Assembly: GCA_031763025.1 (NCBI GenBank)
Contig: JASSKH010000006.1
Span: forward strand, 1,275,048-1,339,047
Length of the DNA stretch: 64,000 nt
Reading direction: 5' to 3'
Origin: Macrocystis pyrifera
Taxonomy: Eukaryota > Sar > Phaeophyceae > Laminariales > Laminariaceae
Of this stretch, positions 43,072-54,265 are shown piece by piece. The notes under the pieces were generated by a model. The model was not told the DNA's origin. It did not search any database and saw nothing but the letters and a program-made list of their open reading frames with translations. The stretch's first letter is position 1; each line of letters begins with the position of its first letter. A program made the position numbers and the translations under genes.

Positions 43072-43138
43072 TACGTGCTCCGCCTCGAAAGGGATGCGTG
43101 GTCAATGGTCAAATGACTAAGGCAAGCAACAAATGAGC

Positions 43139-43182
<44 letters not shown>
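43027..43182 (+). repeat. Short family E segment between two long C runs
   Basis: C45 (43027-43071), then CTCGAAAGGGATGCGTGGTC, AATGGTCAAATGACTAAGGC, AAGCAACAAATGAGCA, then C43 (43140-43182). Confidence 0.9.
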
Positions 43183-43183
<1 letters not shown>

Positions 43184-43184
43184 A

Positions 43185-43720
43185 GCCTACGTACTATACA
43201 TAGGTTGGGTTGGCGTCGGTTGGCAACGACACTGTAAAACACGCCGCTCACTGCTTGAGCTACGTAGTCAACCGGGGTACCGTTTTTTAATGGCGGCGGG
43301 TCGCAGCTGATGGTCGAGTTAGATCGTTCGTGCGGGGAGGAGAACCTCTACTCCGCATAAGGGGAATGATCGTATCACGTAGTGTCTATGGCAAGGCACC
43401 CACGAGGCAGTTACCTGGTACATAGTACTCCCGTTGCTGTCTCTGGAAGTGGTCACATTGGGGAATAAAATTAGCTCATTGAAGCCGCCACCCACATGCA
43501 AGCCGGCCTCACAAGCGGTTCTTAGTAGGATGCAGCTCACCCTTCATGCGACTCGCCCAACACCTCACGGCGCTTGCTTCGCGCTTGGTGCAAGCAATGT
43601 CTGCGCGGTCGGTGAAAACCCGACGTGCTCCGTCCCGGCATTGTAGGGATGCGAGGGTCTATGGTCATTCGACTACCGCCATGCATGATCTCAAAGTACC
43701 CCCCCCCCCCCTCCCCCCCC
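43185..43720 (+). repeat. Family E repeat, long forward copy
   Basis: GTTGGGTTGGCGTCGGTTGG to ATGCGAGGGTCTATGGTCAT and a terminal C run at 43699-43720. It carries TTACCTGGTACATAG at 43411, where the copy near 12.2 kb has the uninterrupted TTACATAG. Confidence 0.85.
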
Positions 43721-43733
43721 TCTGCTACGGTAC

Positions 43734-43933
43734 CTGGACGGAGAGCCAGGTGGAGAGTCCCGCCGCGACGGTGCCGATCTGGTCGACGCCGAACCGCTCG
43801 CACTTCCCGTTGGTCACCACGTTTACGGTAGCCTCCTTGTAGTTGCCGCTGAAGCATTTAGATGGCGCCGCGGCGGGAAACTTGTCGGGGATTTCGACCA
43901 ATCCCAGGCGCTGGATCAGCGGCGCGGCTTCGG
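43734..43933 (-). CDS. MTN: 5'-methylthioadenosine nucleosidase, second coding exon
   Basis: Minus strand, acceptor GGGAAACAG, donor GTCCAG/GTACCG. Starts (A)EAAPLIQRLGLVEIPDKF, continues YKEATVNVVTNGKCERFGVD and QIGTVAAGLSTWLSVQ. It aligns with the plant MTN 'QAEALPLVNKFGL ... INVV ... GIDSVGTVPASL' region. The Glu of the AEA motif is the catalytic-site Glu12 equivalent. The start of the protein (about 20-30 residues, ending ...AMx) should lie in an upstream exon on the minus strand that I could not find between here and 52 kb. The five exons together give 692 nt, about 230 residues, close to the usual 250-265 once the first exon is added. Confidence 0.93.
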
Positions 43934-43958
43934 CTGTTTCCCATCGCACGAAAAGCGA

Positions 43959-44093
43959 GGGGGGGGGGGGGGGGGGGGGGGGGGAAGGGGGGGGGGGGGC
44001 GTACTCGTTTGTCGCTTGTCTTACTAGTTTGACCTTTGACCACGCATCTCTTTCGAGACGGAGCGGGGAGGGGGGGGGGGGGGGGGACAAAGA
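43959..44093 (-). repeat. Poly(G) block and short family E segment
   Basis: G runs at 43959-43984 and 43987-43999, then the reverse short family E segment (CGTACTCGTTTGTCGCTTGT, TTTGACCACGCATCTCTTTC), then G runs at 44068-44090. On the MTN sense strand the first run is poly(C), 26 nt from the acceptor. Confidence 0.85.
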
Positions 44094-44148
44094 GAGAAAC
44101 ACACAGAAAAAGAGAGGGAGAGAGAGACACGTAGAAGAGAAAGCCTAT

Positions 44149-44252
44149 ATCGGGTGACCATAGTAAACAGGACCAAATATTGTTATCAAAAATAGGTAAA
44201 TATATAGGTTTTTATGTATACCATAGGCCCTATTAACTATGGACCCCCGTAA
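44149..44252 (+). mobile_element. MITE-A copy
   Basis: Plus orientation; the left TIR is worn to ATCGGGTGACC and the right is intact. Confidence 0.88.
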
Positions 44253-44555
44253 TAGTAGTAGTTGGGCCATGTTGAGAAAATAACAGCAACAAAAAAAACG
44301 GGAACAAGCAGATTTTATTTTTTCCCGAGAAATGACCGCAAATAAACACGCCTACCATTAACCGTTATCGTATGTACAATACATAATACTGCCGTTTGTC
44401 GCAGAAACTTCACGTCCTCCGAATTTGAAGCCAGTCGAGTCTATATTCTTTTTAGGCCACGCCAAAGCTGCTGTGCTGTCCCGTGATGTGTGTGAAAACT
44501 CGCCGGTCCACTTCGTGGTCGAAGTACCAAATGGAAACAGTGTGCAAAGTATATA

Positions 44556-44571
44556 TTACGGGGGTCCATAG
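44556..44571 (-). mobile_element. Left end of a MITE-A split by a SINE
   Basis: TTACGGGGGTCCATAG stops exactly where the SINE head begins. The missing remainder resumes at 45147. Confidence 0.9.
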
Positions 44572-44895
44572 GCGTCCCCGGTGGCTTGGTAGGTGGTCCG
44601 CGTGCCTATCAATATCAATTTCGTGGGTTCAAGCCTCACCGAGTGCATGCTCGTAGGGACTTTTTCTTGCATAAAAAATTGATTAGCAGAATGCGCGAGA
44701 GCGTGAGTTAGCTACATTCGATGAAAATCGACGAGCAGTGGGAATGCTGAACCCTATGCGCGACAAAAAATAAAGGCACGTACCGGGGGGGAGAAGGGAC
44801 GACACCTGTGACCACGGCTTGTCCAGAAGATCGCTGAGGGTAAAACCTCCTACGAGTTAGGCTGGAAAGTAAAAGTGATGATAAAAATAAATAAA

Positions 44896-44940
<45 letters not shown>

Positions 44941-44942
44941 AA

Positions 44943-44985
<43 letters not shown>

Positions 44986-44987
44986 AA

Positions 44988-45086
<99 letters not shown>

Positions 45087-45099
45087 ACAAATAAACAAA

Positions 45100-45142
<43 letters not shown>

Positions 45143-45146
45143 ATAG
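44572..45146 (+). mobile_element. tRNA-derived SINE with expanded (TAAA)n tail
   Basis: Head GCGTCCCCGGTGGCTTGGTA with an A-box-like TGGCTTGGTAGG, then a B-box-like GGTTCAAGCCTC, then a body (GGGACTTTTTCTTGCATAAA ... GGAATGCTGAACCC) and a 3' part with GGCTTGTCCAGAAGATCGCT. The tail has grown to about 260 bp of AAAT tetramers with rare AAC units. At least ATAG is duplicated at the insertion (44568-44571 and 45143-45146). Leu-Phe-Ile-Tyr frames through the tail are artefacts. Confidence 0.9.
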
Positions 45147-45242
45147 TTAGTAGGACCTATGGTATACATAGAAACCTATATATTTGCCTATTTTTACTAA
45201 CAATATTTGGTCCTATTTACTATTAATACGGCCTCCCGTAAT
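45147..45242 (-). mobile_element. Remainder of the SINE-split MITE-A
   Basis: TTAGTAGGACCTATGGTATA through CTCCCGTAA. Joined to 44556-44571 it gives one standard minus-orientation copy. Confidence 0.9.
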
Positions 45243-46043
45243 AGTTTCGTACGTCTTCGGAGCGAAAGGTCGTGCGAACGTGCTGAAAGCGACTTTTTCA
45301 ACCGACCGCAAATCCGACTGCATAATAAATTGGCCTTGGGGGTGAAAAAACGGACGCGTATTCTAGCTGATACCGGCGACAGATACGTCACCAAAACAAG
45401 CTTGAATTAAAAAACGCAACAACTTGACCTTTTGTTTGGGAGAAAATAAAGCAACGAGAGCCAGCGAAGTATCCTCGTCACGAACGACTCAAAAGCTCAG
45501 CTCCCTCGCTATTCGTACATACGTACCGGGAGTGACGTTGGAACGACTGAGTTCGAGCTGTCTGTATTATCCGCTTGCACCTTGGACAACACTTCCTGGG
45601 TGAGCACTCACCCTCTACGACACCACCCACAACCCACAACCCACAAAAAAGCGAGGCCTTCCGAGCCCGCTATCTCGGGCCCGCTCGCCTCGCGGAGTTC
45701 CAGGCCTAACAGCGATGACTGCACGCACACACCGTGGTAAGAGCCGCCGCCGCCGCAGCAGCAAGCAGCAAGCAGCAGGAGAAGGAGACTGCGCCCGGAG
45801 AAACGGACTGAAGAGTACTCGTAGACTTCTGGTTTCTGCTCCTGGTCGTTCTACAGCAGAAAAGTAAAGGCTAGACCACAGCAGTACGAGAAACCGAAAA
45901 TTCAAGCGCCTGGAACCACATTTTCGAACTTGAGCGACGAGGTCCGCCCCGAAGGACGACACTAAAAGTGCTGCCGCTTCGGCACACTCACGGGAGTGCA
46001 CCAAGGCAAGGAGCGCATATCTGCCCTGCCAAAATTTGGCTCG

Positions 46044-46284
46044 ATGGAAACGGTCGGAGCTGGAGCAGGAGAACGAAAAGCCCTCGTAAAACAAGCTGCG
46101 AGAGACGTGATTCCAGCGTCTTGGGTTGTCGGGACTTCTTTTTTTATCTTGTGTTTTGTGGGCAGTGCGACACAGGTGGCTACGGGCTACGGGGACCCTA
46201 CGAAAAAAAAACATATTCCCACTGCCCTCATTTCGGGAGTTCCAGACTACTATCGGCGCTATTTTTTTCATGCCTTAACTGCCT
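46044..46284 (+). CDS. Possible first exon of a small membrane protein
   Basis: From ATG at 46044 the frame encodes METVGAGAGERKALVKQAAR, a strong hydrophobic segment (IPASWVVGTSFFILCFVGSA), then KHIPTALISGVPDYYRRYFF and HALTA, ending at a good donor GCCT/GTGAGC. The pattern of a transmembrane helix followed by PTALISG..DYYxRYFF is reminiscent of the first helix and loop of Frag1/DRAM/Sfk1 (PGAP2-like) proteins. That is only a resemblance by eye, and no second exon was found. The opposite strand has a longer uninterrupted frame here but no recognisable features. Confidence 0.3.
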
Positions 46285-46676
46285 GTGAGCGCGCCCGACG
46301 CGTGCCTGGCAAAACAAAAAGGCAAGATAGGCACGAAAACAGTACTTCAGACACGCCTGTTTCAGAAGCAGTAGTTCAGGCATACCAGGTATTTATTCCT
46401 TGTAAGGCTAGGGCCCATCTTTTCGGACATTTCTCTTTTCAATTTTGAATACTATTATAATCTGTTCAAGGTCTCGTCACCCACGGTAAGCATACGGCCA
46501 CGTCCACCAAGTATCAAGAGAAAAGTCCACCCGCATCCCGAGTAACCGTCCACAATTTTTTAGCCTGAATGCACCGGCACTTTGGTTTCAATCAAGACGT
46601 ATATTCTGGAAAACACGAAAATACAATTTCTTGTTTTTTTTTTCTTCCTGATCTGTACGAAAAATACGGGACATGA

Positions 46677-46725
46677 TATTGCGGCGGAATAAAACGTCAT
46701 TTTCACCCCCTGAGACCTATGACAA
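46677..46725 (+). repeat. Repeat shared with 47595
   Basis: TTGCGGCGGAATAAAACGTC with CATTTTCACCCC recurs at 47594-47625 as TTGCGGCGGAATAAACGTCA with CTTCCATCCC. The second copy runs into a MITE-B-like end. Confidence 0.6.
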
Positions 46726-46729
46726 TGGG

Positions 46730-47590
46730 AACGCGAAGTAAAAAAAAAAATCTTGAAAAAAAAAATGCTTTCAAAGAATAGCCGAAGCTATATCCTCGTA
46801 CCGCCGCTGTGTGGGAAAAAAAGGTGGAAATATGTTTTTCTTTTTTCTTTTTCTAACGGCTGCAGGCGGCGCAATTTGTTTTCTCTCGTTTGCAAATTGT
46901 CAACACGCTGATAAAAATCAGCTCGTGCGACGATAGACGTTCGGTCTCGATATAGACTCAGCCCACGGCCAACCCGCTTGGTGTCGGGCAAGGCCGACGA
47001 GTATAGATGACGGCATCGAAGATAGAAAGTGGATACATGCTCTAGGGGGCGAGAGCTTGCCGGCGGCGTCCTGCGGTACCCTCCCAAACCTGAAAAAAAA
47101 AAAAAACTTTTTTTTGGGATTCGAGACGGATCGAGAAATTTTGTCGTCTGTTTTGTACACACCAGCGGCCACTTGTTTTTTTATCGTACGCCTGGCCAGC
47201 GCCAGCCACACAGTCACTGGCCATTGTGTGAAGACGGTGACTCAAGGGTGGGTGGGAGACCCTAACGAGCGCACACCGTTCAGAATTCATGACGCAATCG
47301 TTGGTTTTGTCGATCTGTGTCTGTCGAGAACTCAGAATCTCGCCGCTTCGAACCAAACATCCGCCCGAGTTTTTCTGAAGCCGACCTTGGCCCAACATCG
47401 GCCCCAGATTAGTTTTTTTCGGGCTTTTCCAAAAGTTTGGAACTTTTTTTTTTTTTTTCTAAACGTGTCCATAGGAAGCGTGTTCTAAAATATTTTGGCG
47501 GGTATCTTTGGAATTCAATTTTTTAAAATGGGCACTCTGCGTTTCCATTGGCATAGGTCTATTAATAACAACTATTGCTTCTGCTGTAGT
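46730..47590. other. No gene recognised
   Basis: A and T runs, short open frames on both strands without recognised homology. Confidence 0.35.
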
Positions 47591-47638
47591 ACTATTGCGG
47601 CGGAATAAACGTCACTTCCATCCCTAACAAATAACACC

Positions 47639-47665
47639 TACCACTCTGTCCCGAATTACAAACAC
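47639..47665. mobile_element. Solo MITE-B-like end
   Basis: TACCACTCTGTCCCGAATTA starts at a TA; the opposite end was not located. Confidence 0.4.
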
Positions 47666-48109
47666 CTTTGAGATCAACAATTGGTGTAAAAAAAAAGGCG
47701 CTTATAATGAGGCGCACGAGCGCGAAGCGCGAGCCTTTTTTTTTTTTTGTATTTCTTGTTTTCCAAGGAAAAAAAAACCTTTTCATAACGGGTCGGATAC
47801 GAGGGTAGGGTGCCTTGCTTGCTTTGAGTTTCTCTGTATGTGTGTGATTCAACACTTCTTTGGGACCACGTTTGACCACCGCGGTCGACGCACACGGCGC
47901 TAATTCCAGCTCCGGCGGGCTCTGTGCACGCACACACCCACACAAAAGAAACTTTATCGTGCTGGTGCGGTGGGAAGTCGTTCACAGCTGGTCTAGCTAT
48001 AGGTGCGGCAACGTGTGTAGCGAGGTGGCTGGGCAATGGTTTAAATAAAACAGAACCGTAAAATACCAAACGGCTCTTGTTTTTTTGGAGTTCTACCACA
48101 CGAAACCCA

Positions 48110-48982
48110 ACTCTACGAGTACTCGTTGGCAGACTGTCCCTGTCCACAGCAACGTCCGGGCCGTGTCGTAAGACATGCTGCAGGTGGTGCTGTCAGGCCC
48201 ATCGTCCTGCTACTGCTGCTGATGAAGGGACGGAGAAGCAGGAGAAGCTCTGCTGTAGGTGTGGTACAGCAGTAGAAGTGTCGTGGCATCTGTCGTAACG
48301 GTTTGTTGAGTTCTATTAATACCTAAAAAAAAAACAAACCCATCACACGTGTACTCGTAGGCAGAAAGTGCCTGTCCACAGCAACGTTCGGGCCGTGTCC
48401 GAAGACATACGGCAGGTGGTATTGCCAGGCCCACCGTCCTACTCATGAGGGGACGGAGAAGCAGGAGAAGCTCTGCTGGAGATGTCGTACAACAGTAGTA
48501 GTAGTGGTGGCACCTGCTACGAGAAACTCTTGTTGGACAAGCCAGGTTGTTGTAGATTCTTCGTCTCGAAATTATCATGCCAACTTTCGAGGTGGGAAGC
48601 AGGAAGCATATATGCACAACAAAGAAACGAGTACGTGTGTGTACCCGTACAAAGGGTGCAAGGGTTAGACGGACAAGCCGAGCGCACAGCGACGCTGACC
48701 CTGGCCTAGTGTGTCCCACTGCTACTGCTGCTGCGGCTGCTGCTGATGCTGCTGGTGTTTTGCTGCTGGCGAAGCTCTGCTGTACGACACGACAAGCTCT
48801 GTTGGACATACCAGGTATCAGGTTGTAAAAAATTCGTCTCCAAATCATCATGCCGATTTTTGAGGTGGGAAGCAGGAAACATACAACAAAAATCGAGTAC
48901 GTTTACAAGTACAAAGGGTGCAAGGGATAGACCGACACGCCGAGCGTATAGCGACGCTGGCCCTGGTCTCGTGTGCCCTACA

Positions 48983-49022
<40 letters not shown>

Positions 49023-49080
49023 TTGTTGCTGCCGCCACGTCTGCTGCTGCTGCTGCTGCTGCTGACGACGACGACTTCTG
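48110..49080 (+). repeat. Two adjacent tandem duplications, about 230 and 255 bp
   Basis: Unit A (GTCCACAGCAACGTCCGGGC ... GGGACGGAGAAGCAGGAGAA) occurs at about 48115 and 48345. Unit B (TTCGTCTCGAAATTATCATG ... GTACAAAGGGTGCAAGGG) occurs at about 48530 and 48790 and ends each time in CTG trinucleotides, longest at 48980-49065. Coding frames differ between copies, so I do not call a gene. Confidence 0.8.
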
Positions 49081-49258
49081 GATGAAACCGAACATCACGG
49101 ATACATATGGCCGCGTACGTACGCAGATGCTCGTTCTTGTCGGTTCAGCATACTACTGTAACGGTAATTCGTATTCGCCCGGCATGATGCATCGCAGATA
49201 TGACTACTGCAGGTATTACTGAGGTCACGCCTCATTACCACCCATTACTACAAGCTAA

Positions 49259-49347
49259 TGACTTGTGGGCTTGTGTGCCTGTCCACTGTCCCAATAATGA
49301 AGGCTAACCTTTGACCCGGGATAGGGGATCATTCAAGAACGTTCCCC
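49259..49347 (+). repeat. Left copy of the inverted segment of the retrotransposon
   Basis: CTTGTGGGCTTGTGTGCCTG ... AAGAACGTTCCCC; its reverse complement is at 58231-58318 with about 5 differences by eye. Confidence 0.9.
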
Positions 49348-49557
49348 ATCAAGCCGTTCTTCTACAAATACAGATCGGAGGCGTGAGAGTTTATTTGAGA
49401 CGCTCAGTGGTAGCGCGCACTCCTGCTCCGCCTAGAAACAGCACGCGGCCCAGGAGTCCTCGCTCTGCACCTCCCGTCTCCTACAAGAATTTCCATAAAA
49501 AAAAAAAACCGCGTCGGCCAGCTCCTTCCTCCACTTCGTCTCCCCAAGTATGGACCT

Positions 49558-50234
49558 CACCACCGCCTCCCGTTTCGAGAACCTGGAGGCATACACCGCG
49601 GCAGCAACCACACAGGAAGACGGGGTGACCGTCCCCGTCCTGGCGCGTTTCACCATCGCCCGGGGGGAGCGGGGGCTTCCGCCGACCAGCTCACCGTCAA
49701 CCTGGTCCTCTTGACGTACGCGGGAGCCGTGGAAGCGGGCCCAGCGGAAGACAGGCCTAATCTCGCCCGGACAATGATCGCCGCACAAAAACGCGGGAGG
49801 AGGCGCCGACGGGGCCCCGAACCCACCTGCGGACAGGAACGCAAAACGCGCCCTCGTCCAAGCTACGGGGACCTACCTACCTGTGGGGTTGCCAGGATAG
49901 CGGGGGACTGCTATCCACGGGGGAAGGCGTGGTTTTCCCCATCGGCTTTACCCCTCATCACACCGGAGCCCAGCACCCCCGCGACGGCGTTCAGCAGTCC
50001 CGCACTTTCTTCCGTAGCTCAGCCTCTTTTCCCCCGCTTCACCCGACCGCGACGCCCCGGGCAGCAACGTCTACCACCACCCCACCAAGAAAGCGAGGAC
50101 GTCGGACATCGAACTCGACGGGTCCATCGCAGCGGGGGAGGACTCCTCGTCGGCAGCGACGACCCCGGAGGAGCCGCCCCTGCTCCTCACGTCCATCACC
50201 GGAAAGGTTCAGGCGAGGTTCATAGGTTTCCGAG
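49558..50234 (+). CDS. GC-rich frames, possible ORF1 of the retrotransposon (uncertain)
   Basis: An ATG at about 49551 opens MDLTTASRFENLEAYTAAAT, which after about 45 codons reaches a stop, while the adjacent frame continues with DQLTVNLVLLTYAGAVEAGP and DRPNLARTMIAAQKRG. A third frame after a CCGTAG at 50019 encodes KKARTSDIELDGSIAAGEDS and GKVQARFIGFRVPV. Codon bias suggests coding sequence damaged by frameshifts or split by introns. I do not recognise the family. Confidence 0.3.
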
Positions 50235-51444
50235 TTCCAGTGAGGATATAAAATGCTTTGGTAAACAAGAGACCGCATGAGACAGCTTTTATCCATGCTC
50301 GAGGTAGCACAGCCTCATCGGGGGGGGGCCGTACTGTACGATGATCAGCGGATACATGACACAGTTGCAAAACCCACGAGTATGAATAGAAAGGAGCTGT
50401 CCAGAGGCACTCAATATACACGCTCCGGCGTTTTCAAGTGCCAGGCGGGTCTCTGTAAAAATGAGGGCTGGTAGGTCGCTCTACGGAATTGAGCCGGAGT
50501 TTGTCAGGCCGACTCCAGGTATAGGTTAGAGAGAGGTCAGCGTGGCCCAAAACGGTATTCATGTGTACCAGGTACGAGGCACGAGTATATCCTTGCCGGG
50601 AGCAGTTCGATCACAGAGGAGGCTCGTTCTTTCACCATTCAATCGTGTTTCTTCCATCCAACCACGTAACATTTTGCTACGCACCCCGCACGATCAACAC
50701 GCGCGACCCAATACATGCAGCCGGTAACACGTAACAAGTGCCTGGCACGAAGCGCGCCCCGGTACGAAGCGAGCACGCAGAACCACGACTTACCGGCACG
50801 GAAACGTCAGCACACGCACACGCATGGGCGGAACATTGTACACACCCGAGAGTAAAAGAAAAAAATCGTGCGCGCGTACTGGCAGACCCGAGATTTCACG
50901 TAGGTGCGCATCGAGATACAGACCGTTCCAGGCACCCATACGTACGTAACGGGCCCGCAGGTCCGAGTTTTCACTTTCACACCCACATCATTTCACGTAC
51001 GTACTGCAGGCAGGCAAAATGGACAGGCGGACGCACATATTGACCAGAACGCACGCACGCGAATTCCGCGTCTCGCATACGCACGCATCGAGAGTTTAGT
51101 TCAATACCCTCGGGTATGTATTATACCATGCACAGCAGCAGTTCGCGCATCAACGTGACAGACCCAAGCCCACGCACTCACGTACGGCCGGCACCTGATC
51201 TCACACAAGCGCACACGCACGCCAGCGGATAATATTTACGTACGAAGCCTTTCACGAAAATCGGCAAGTACTTTTGACTTCATGAGGGTGTACGTACTCA
51301 GGCGTAGTTTTCAACGGAGAATTTTCAAAATCTCGGAAGAATATATATGTCGAAATATTTTCTTCATAAATCCAAAATCGAAATCCAAGCTTTATTTATT
51401 TTCAAGGCATTTCTTTAGCGTTGTCTGTTTTGTTTTGATAGTTA

Positions 51445-51548
51445 TTACGGGGGTCCATAGTTAATGGGACCAAATTTGTTAGTAAAAATAGATAAATATA
51501 TAGGTTTTTATGTATACCATAGGTCCTATTAACTATGGACCCCCGTAA
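51445..51548 (+). mobile_element. MITE-A copy inside the retrotransposon
   Basis: Plus orientation, TA on both sides, TIRs intact. Its presence dates it after the retrotransposon arrived. Confidence 0.93.
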
Positions 51549-51805
51549 TAGTCCTTTTTGTTTCGTCGTTTGTTGTTTTCGAATCTTCATGCTAAAATTT
51601 ATACGTAGTTCTTTCTTCTACCCCGAAAATCAAAGCATGTAAAAAATACCAGGCATCTAGCTATTTTGAAATTAAAAATGTATAACTACATAATTGAAGA
51701 TCAAAATTCAACAATTAAAATACTACGTATTATTTCGGGGTGCGGGAAACAGGGGTTGTGACAAACAATGTAACAGAAGCACAGAAACAACAGGCTCAAG
51801 CGCCT

Positions 51806-52135
51806 TGCACACACGCACACACGCCCACACGCACACACACTCTCGCACGCACAATGCATACGTTTGTTCAAGGCACACGCACACACATGCGACGCTCGCA
51901 CAATGCACACACGCACAGTGGGCAAAATTAAGGAGTTGATATTTCGGTGTGCCGGTAAAAAATCGCACGCACGCACGCACGCACGCACAGCGCACGCACG
52001 CACGCAAAAGGCAAGCACAGCGCTCCCGCACGCACGCACGTACGCAAAGCGCACGCATGCACAACGCACGCACAGCGCACGCACAGCACAACGCACGCAC
52101 AGCGCACGCACAGCACAACGCACTCACACGACGAT
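51806..52135 (+). repeat. (CA)n and (GCAC)n satellite
   Basis: CACACG dinucleotide-type repeats (51806-51925), then ACGC/GCAC tetramers with CAAAGCGCACG and CAACGCACGCACAG units (51964-52130). Confidence 0.9.
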
Positions 52136-52235
52136 GTAACGGTACCGCTCAACCCCACGCACATTCCCGCTCACAGTTCACGGCCAAAATACTCGGCATT
52201 GCTCCAGCACACGCACGAGTACGACAAAAGCGACG

Positions 52236-52860
52236 ATGCGCGACACCCACAGCACTGCCGCCTCCATCGAGGAGCTCGTCCCCCAGCTGACGCAGCTGGT
52301 CGAGCTTTGCCGCCAGCACCCGGGCGAGCTATCGCGGGAGCTCTCATTTGTCTCCACGCTCCTCGCCGGAGTAAACAGATGCATTGCCCTCAAGCAGCCC
52401 GTCAGGGCAGCACTATTCATCTTCCAAGATACCCATAAAAAAAATGGTGGGGGGGCTACATCGGTCGACCACGCAGCAGTTGACCTGTCCCTCAAAAAAC
52501 CTGAAGAAACTCGGGGGACAGACGGCGATTGCCGAGTTCCACGGATGGAACCGGGGATTGAGGGGCGGGAACAGGACGGGCACGTACCGGAGCCCTCGCA
52601 GCCAGCCGGCTTACGGCGGCTCCCTAGGGCGAGGGTACTCCTCGCCGCCGGTGGGGCGGGGGGGCTCGGGGTCGGGCTGGACCAATCCGTCCCCCTACAC
52701 CCTCCCTCGCCGAGGAGGACGCACGCTAGGGGGGCGGGGGCGGGTCCAGATGGGCAGGGGCACGGTGACGGGGGGGGCAGTAAGGAGGGCGGTTTGCGGC
52801 CGATGCGACGCGCAGGGTAGGGACGCCGACCACTCTTTGCTTAATTTATTCGTTTCGTTT
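52236..52860 (+). CDS. Possible gag-like ORF of the retrotransposon, frameshifted
   Basis: From ATG 52236: MRDTHSTAASIEELVPQLTQ, LVELCRQHPGELSRELSFVS and LLAGVNRCIALKQPV, a helical N-terminus. Around an A8 run at 52438 the plausible frame switches to one encoding AIAEFHGWNRGLRGGNRTGT, Gly/Arg-rich GRGGSGSG and RRGGRTLGGRGR stretches, and CGRCDAQGRDADH. A helical N-terminus with a Gly/Arg-rich, Cys-containing tail suits a nucleic-acid-binding gag, but a host gene fragment cannot be excluded. Confidence 0.4.
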
Positions 52861-52869
52861 GTTATATGA

Positions 52870-54260
52870 TGTTTGCGGAGTGTACTTTCATGAGATATAC
52901 GAGTACATACATTTTGCATTGTTTTGGTAGGAACCACCAGCAAAATATCTCGCCCATTTGGGGCATGTGAGTTGTACTTTCTCGAAGGCGGACGGCACGG
53001 TCACAATAACACAAGCCTCGCCCAAAGCACAGGGCTGTCGCTATGGAAGGAACCCAGCGGGCACACGACAGGCGGGACAAGGGAGGAAGGAGTACGGACG
53101 TGACAAAAGTAACTTAGACTGTACAGTAGTAATCTCGCCAAATGGTGTTGGGTAGTCCCCCGTCCGTACGTCGATTTAATTTTGGGCGTTGTTGTCTTAA
53201 CAACGAGGCGGAGGAAAGCGGGCGCCGCGCCCGGGTAGTACCTTTTCTCTTCTGGGTTCTAGTGACCCCCAGGACCTCGCGAGCTCGTCGATTAACCCGT
53301 GGGATCAGAACCGCAACCGAACGGTAATAATATTTATTTGGCATTGGGTGCACGCGTACGTGGGCAGGTGGGCAGGAACTCGAAGGAGTCCTCCGCTCAA
53401 CACGCGTTCTTGTGTCTTGACCTTTGCAATACCGCTTGTGCTATTCTAATGTGACCGGTTACAGTGTGCCCCCTTTCTAGCCCAGTCCCATCAGGGAAGA
53501 CGGGAGAAACGGACAACCCCGAAAGAAGCGTGACTAATCTGTCGTTTCAAATAATGCACGAGTGAAGATGGGGATCTTGTAAGAGAACAAATAAATTTAC
53601 GGTTGATCCGAGAACCAAGAGGTCGCGAGTGCAACCTCACCCGCGATCACGCCCGGTTCTTTCCGGCCGGCTTGGCCATGGATCTCGCTCACAAACTACC
53701 GATATACCGTTTCGTCAGGCTAGGTGAAATATGATAAGTGCATGGTCCCAGGCAAGGTATGTGATACTTGAAACCAGCTATGGATTCACCACCACATGAA
53801 TCAGACGTCCGCAGGCGTTAGCTGATACAGGCTTGCAGAGAGGGTAAGGTAGCGAAGTGCCAGCTGCCAACACACCCTCCGACAAGCCCCTGAACCTTGC
53901 CCACGATACCATGGCGAGGACTTTGGTTTCAAGGTTGGTGCGAGACGCACACTCGCTAGTACTCATCTAGTGACACTGGAATAACACCTCGTCCGTGAGC
54001 TCGATCCTTTTAAAAGTACGCAAACGAAGAGACACTTTACGAAACAACGCACCGCCACTACATATACACCATTTTCGTTGTTTTTTCACGCTTCACCAAT
54101 AGGATTGATGAGATGGCGGTAGCGGTTTTCCTGGAGGAGCGGAGAAGCCGCACGGCTCGAATCCGAACATATCGTTTCGAGGACGAAGGGCGTAACCTAG
54201 GAGAAAGCGCGGACCAAAACGGGCGGCACACACTGCGCCATACCAGGGATTAAAACGGCC
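52870..54260. other. Retrotransposon interior or insert, no gene recognised
   Basis: No conserved frame. A segment near 53600-53640 (GGTCGCGAGTGCAACCTC) faintly resembles a B box but lacks a matching A box. Confidence 0.35.
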
Positions 54261-54265
54261 AAACT

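Noticed and set aside
44708..45169. Leu-Phe-Ile-Tyr repeat open frame on the minus strand
   Set aside because: Translation of the AAAT tail of a SINE.
45615..46271. 218-residue minus-strand open frame
   Set aside because: No start context, no domain, Arg/Ser-rich composition typical of an antisense shadow; overlaps the better plus-strand candidate.
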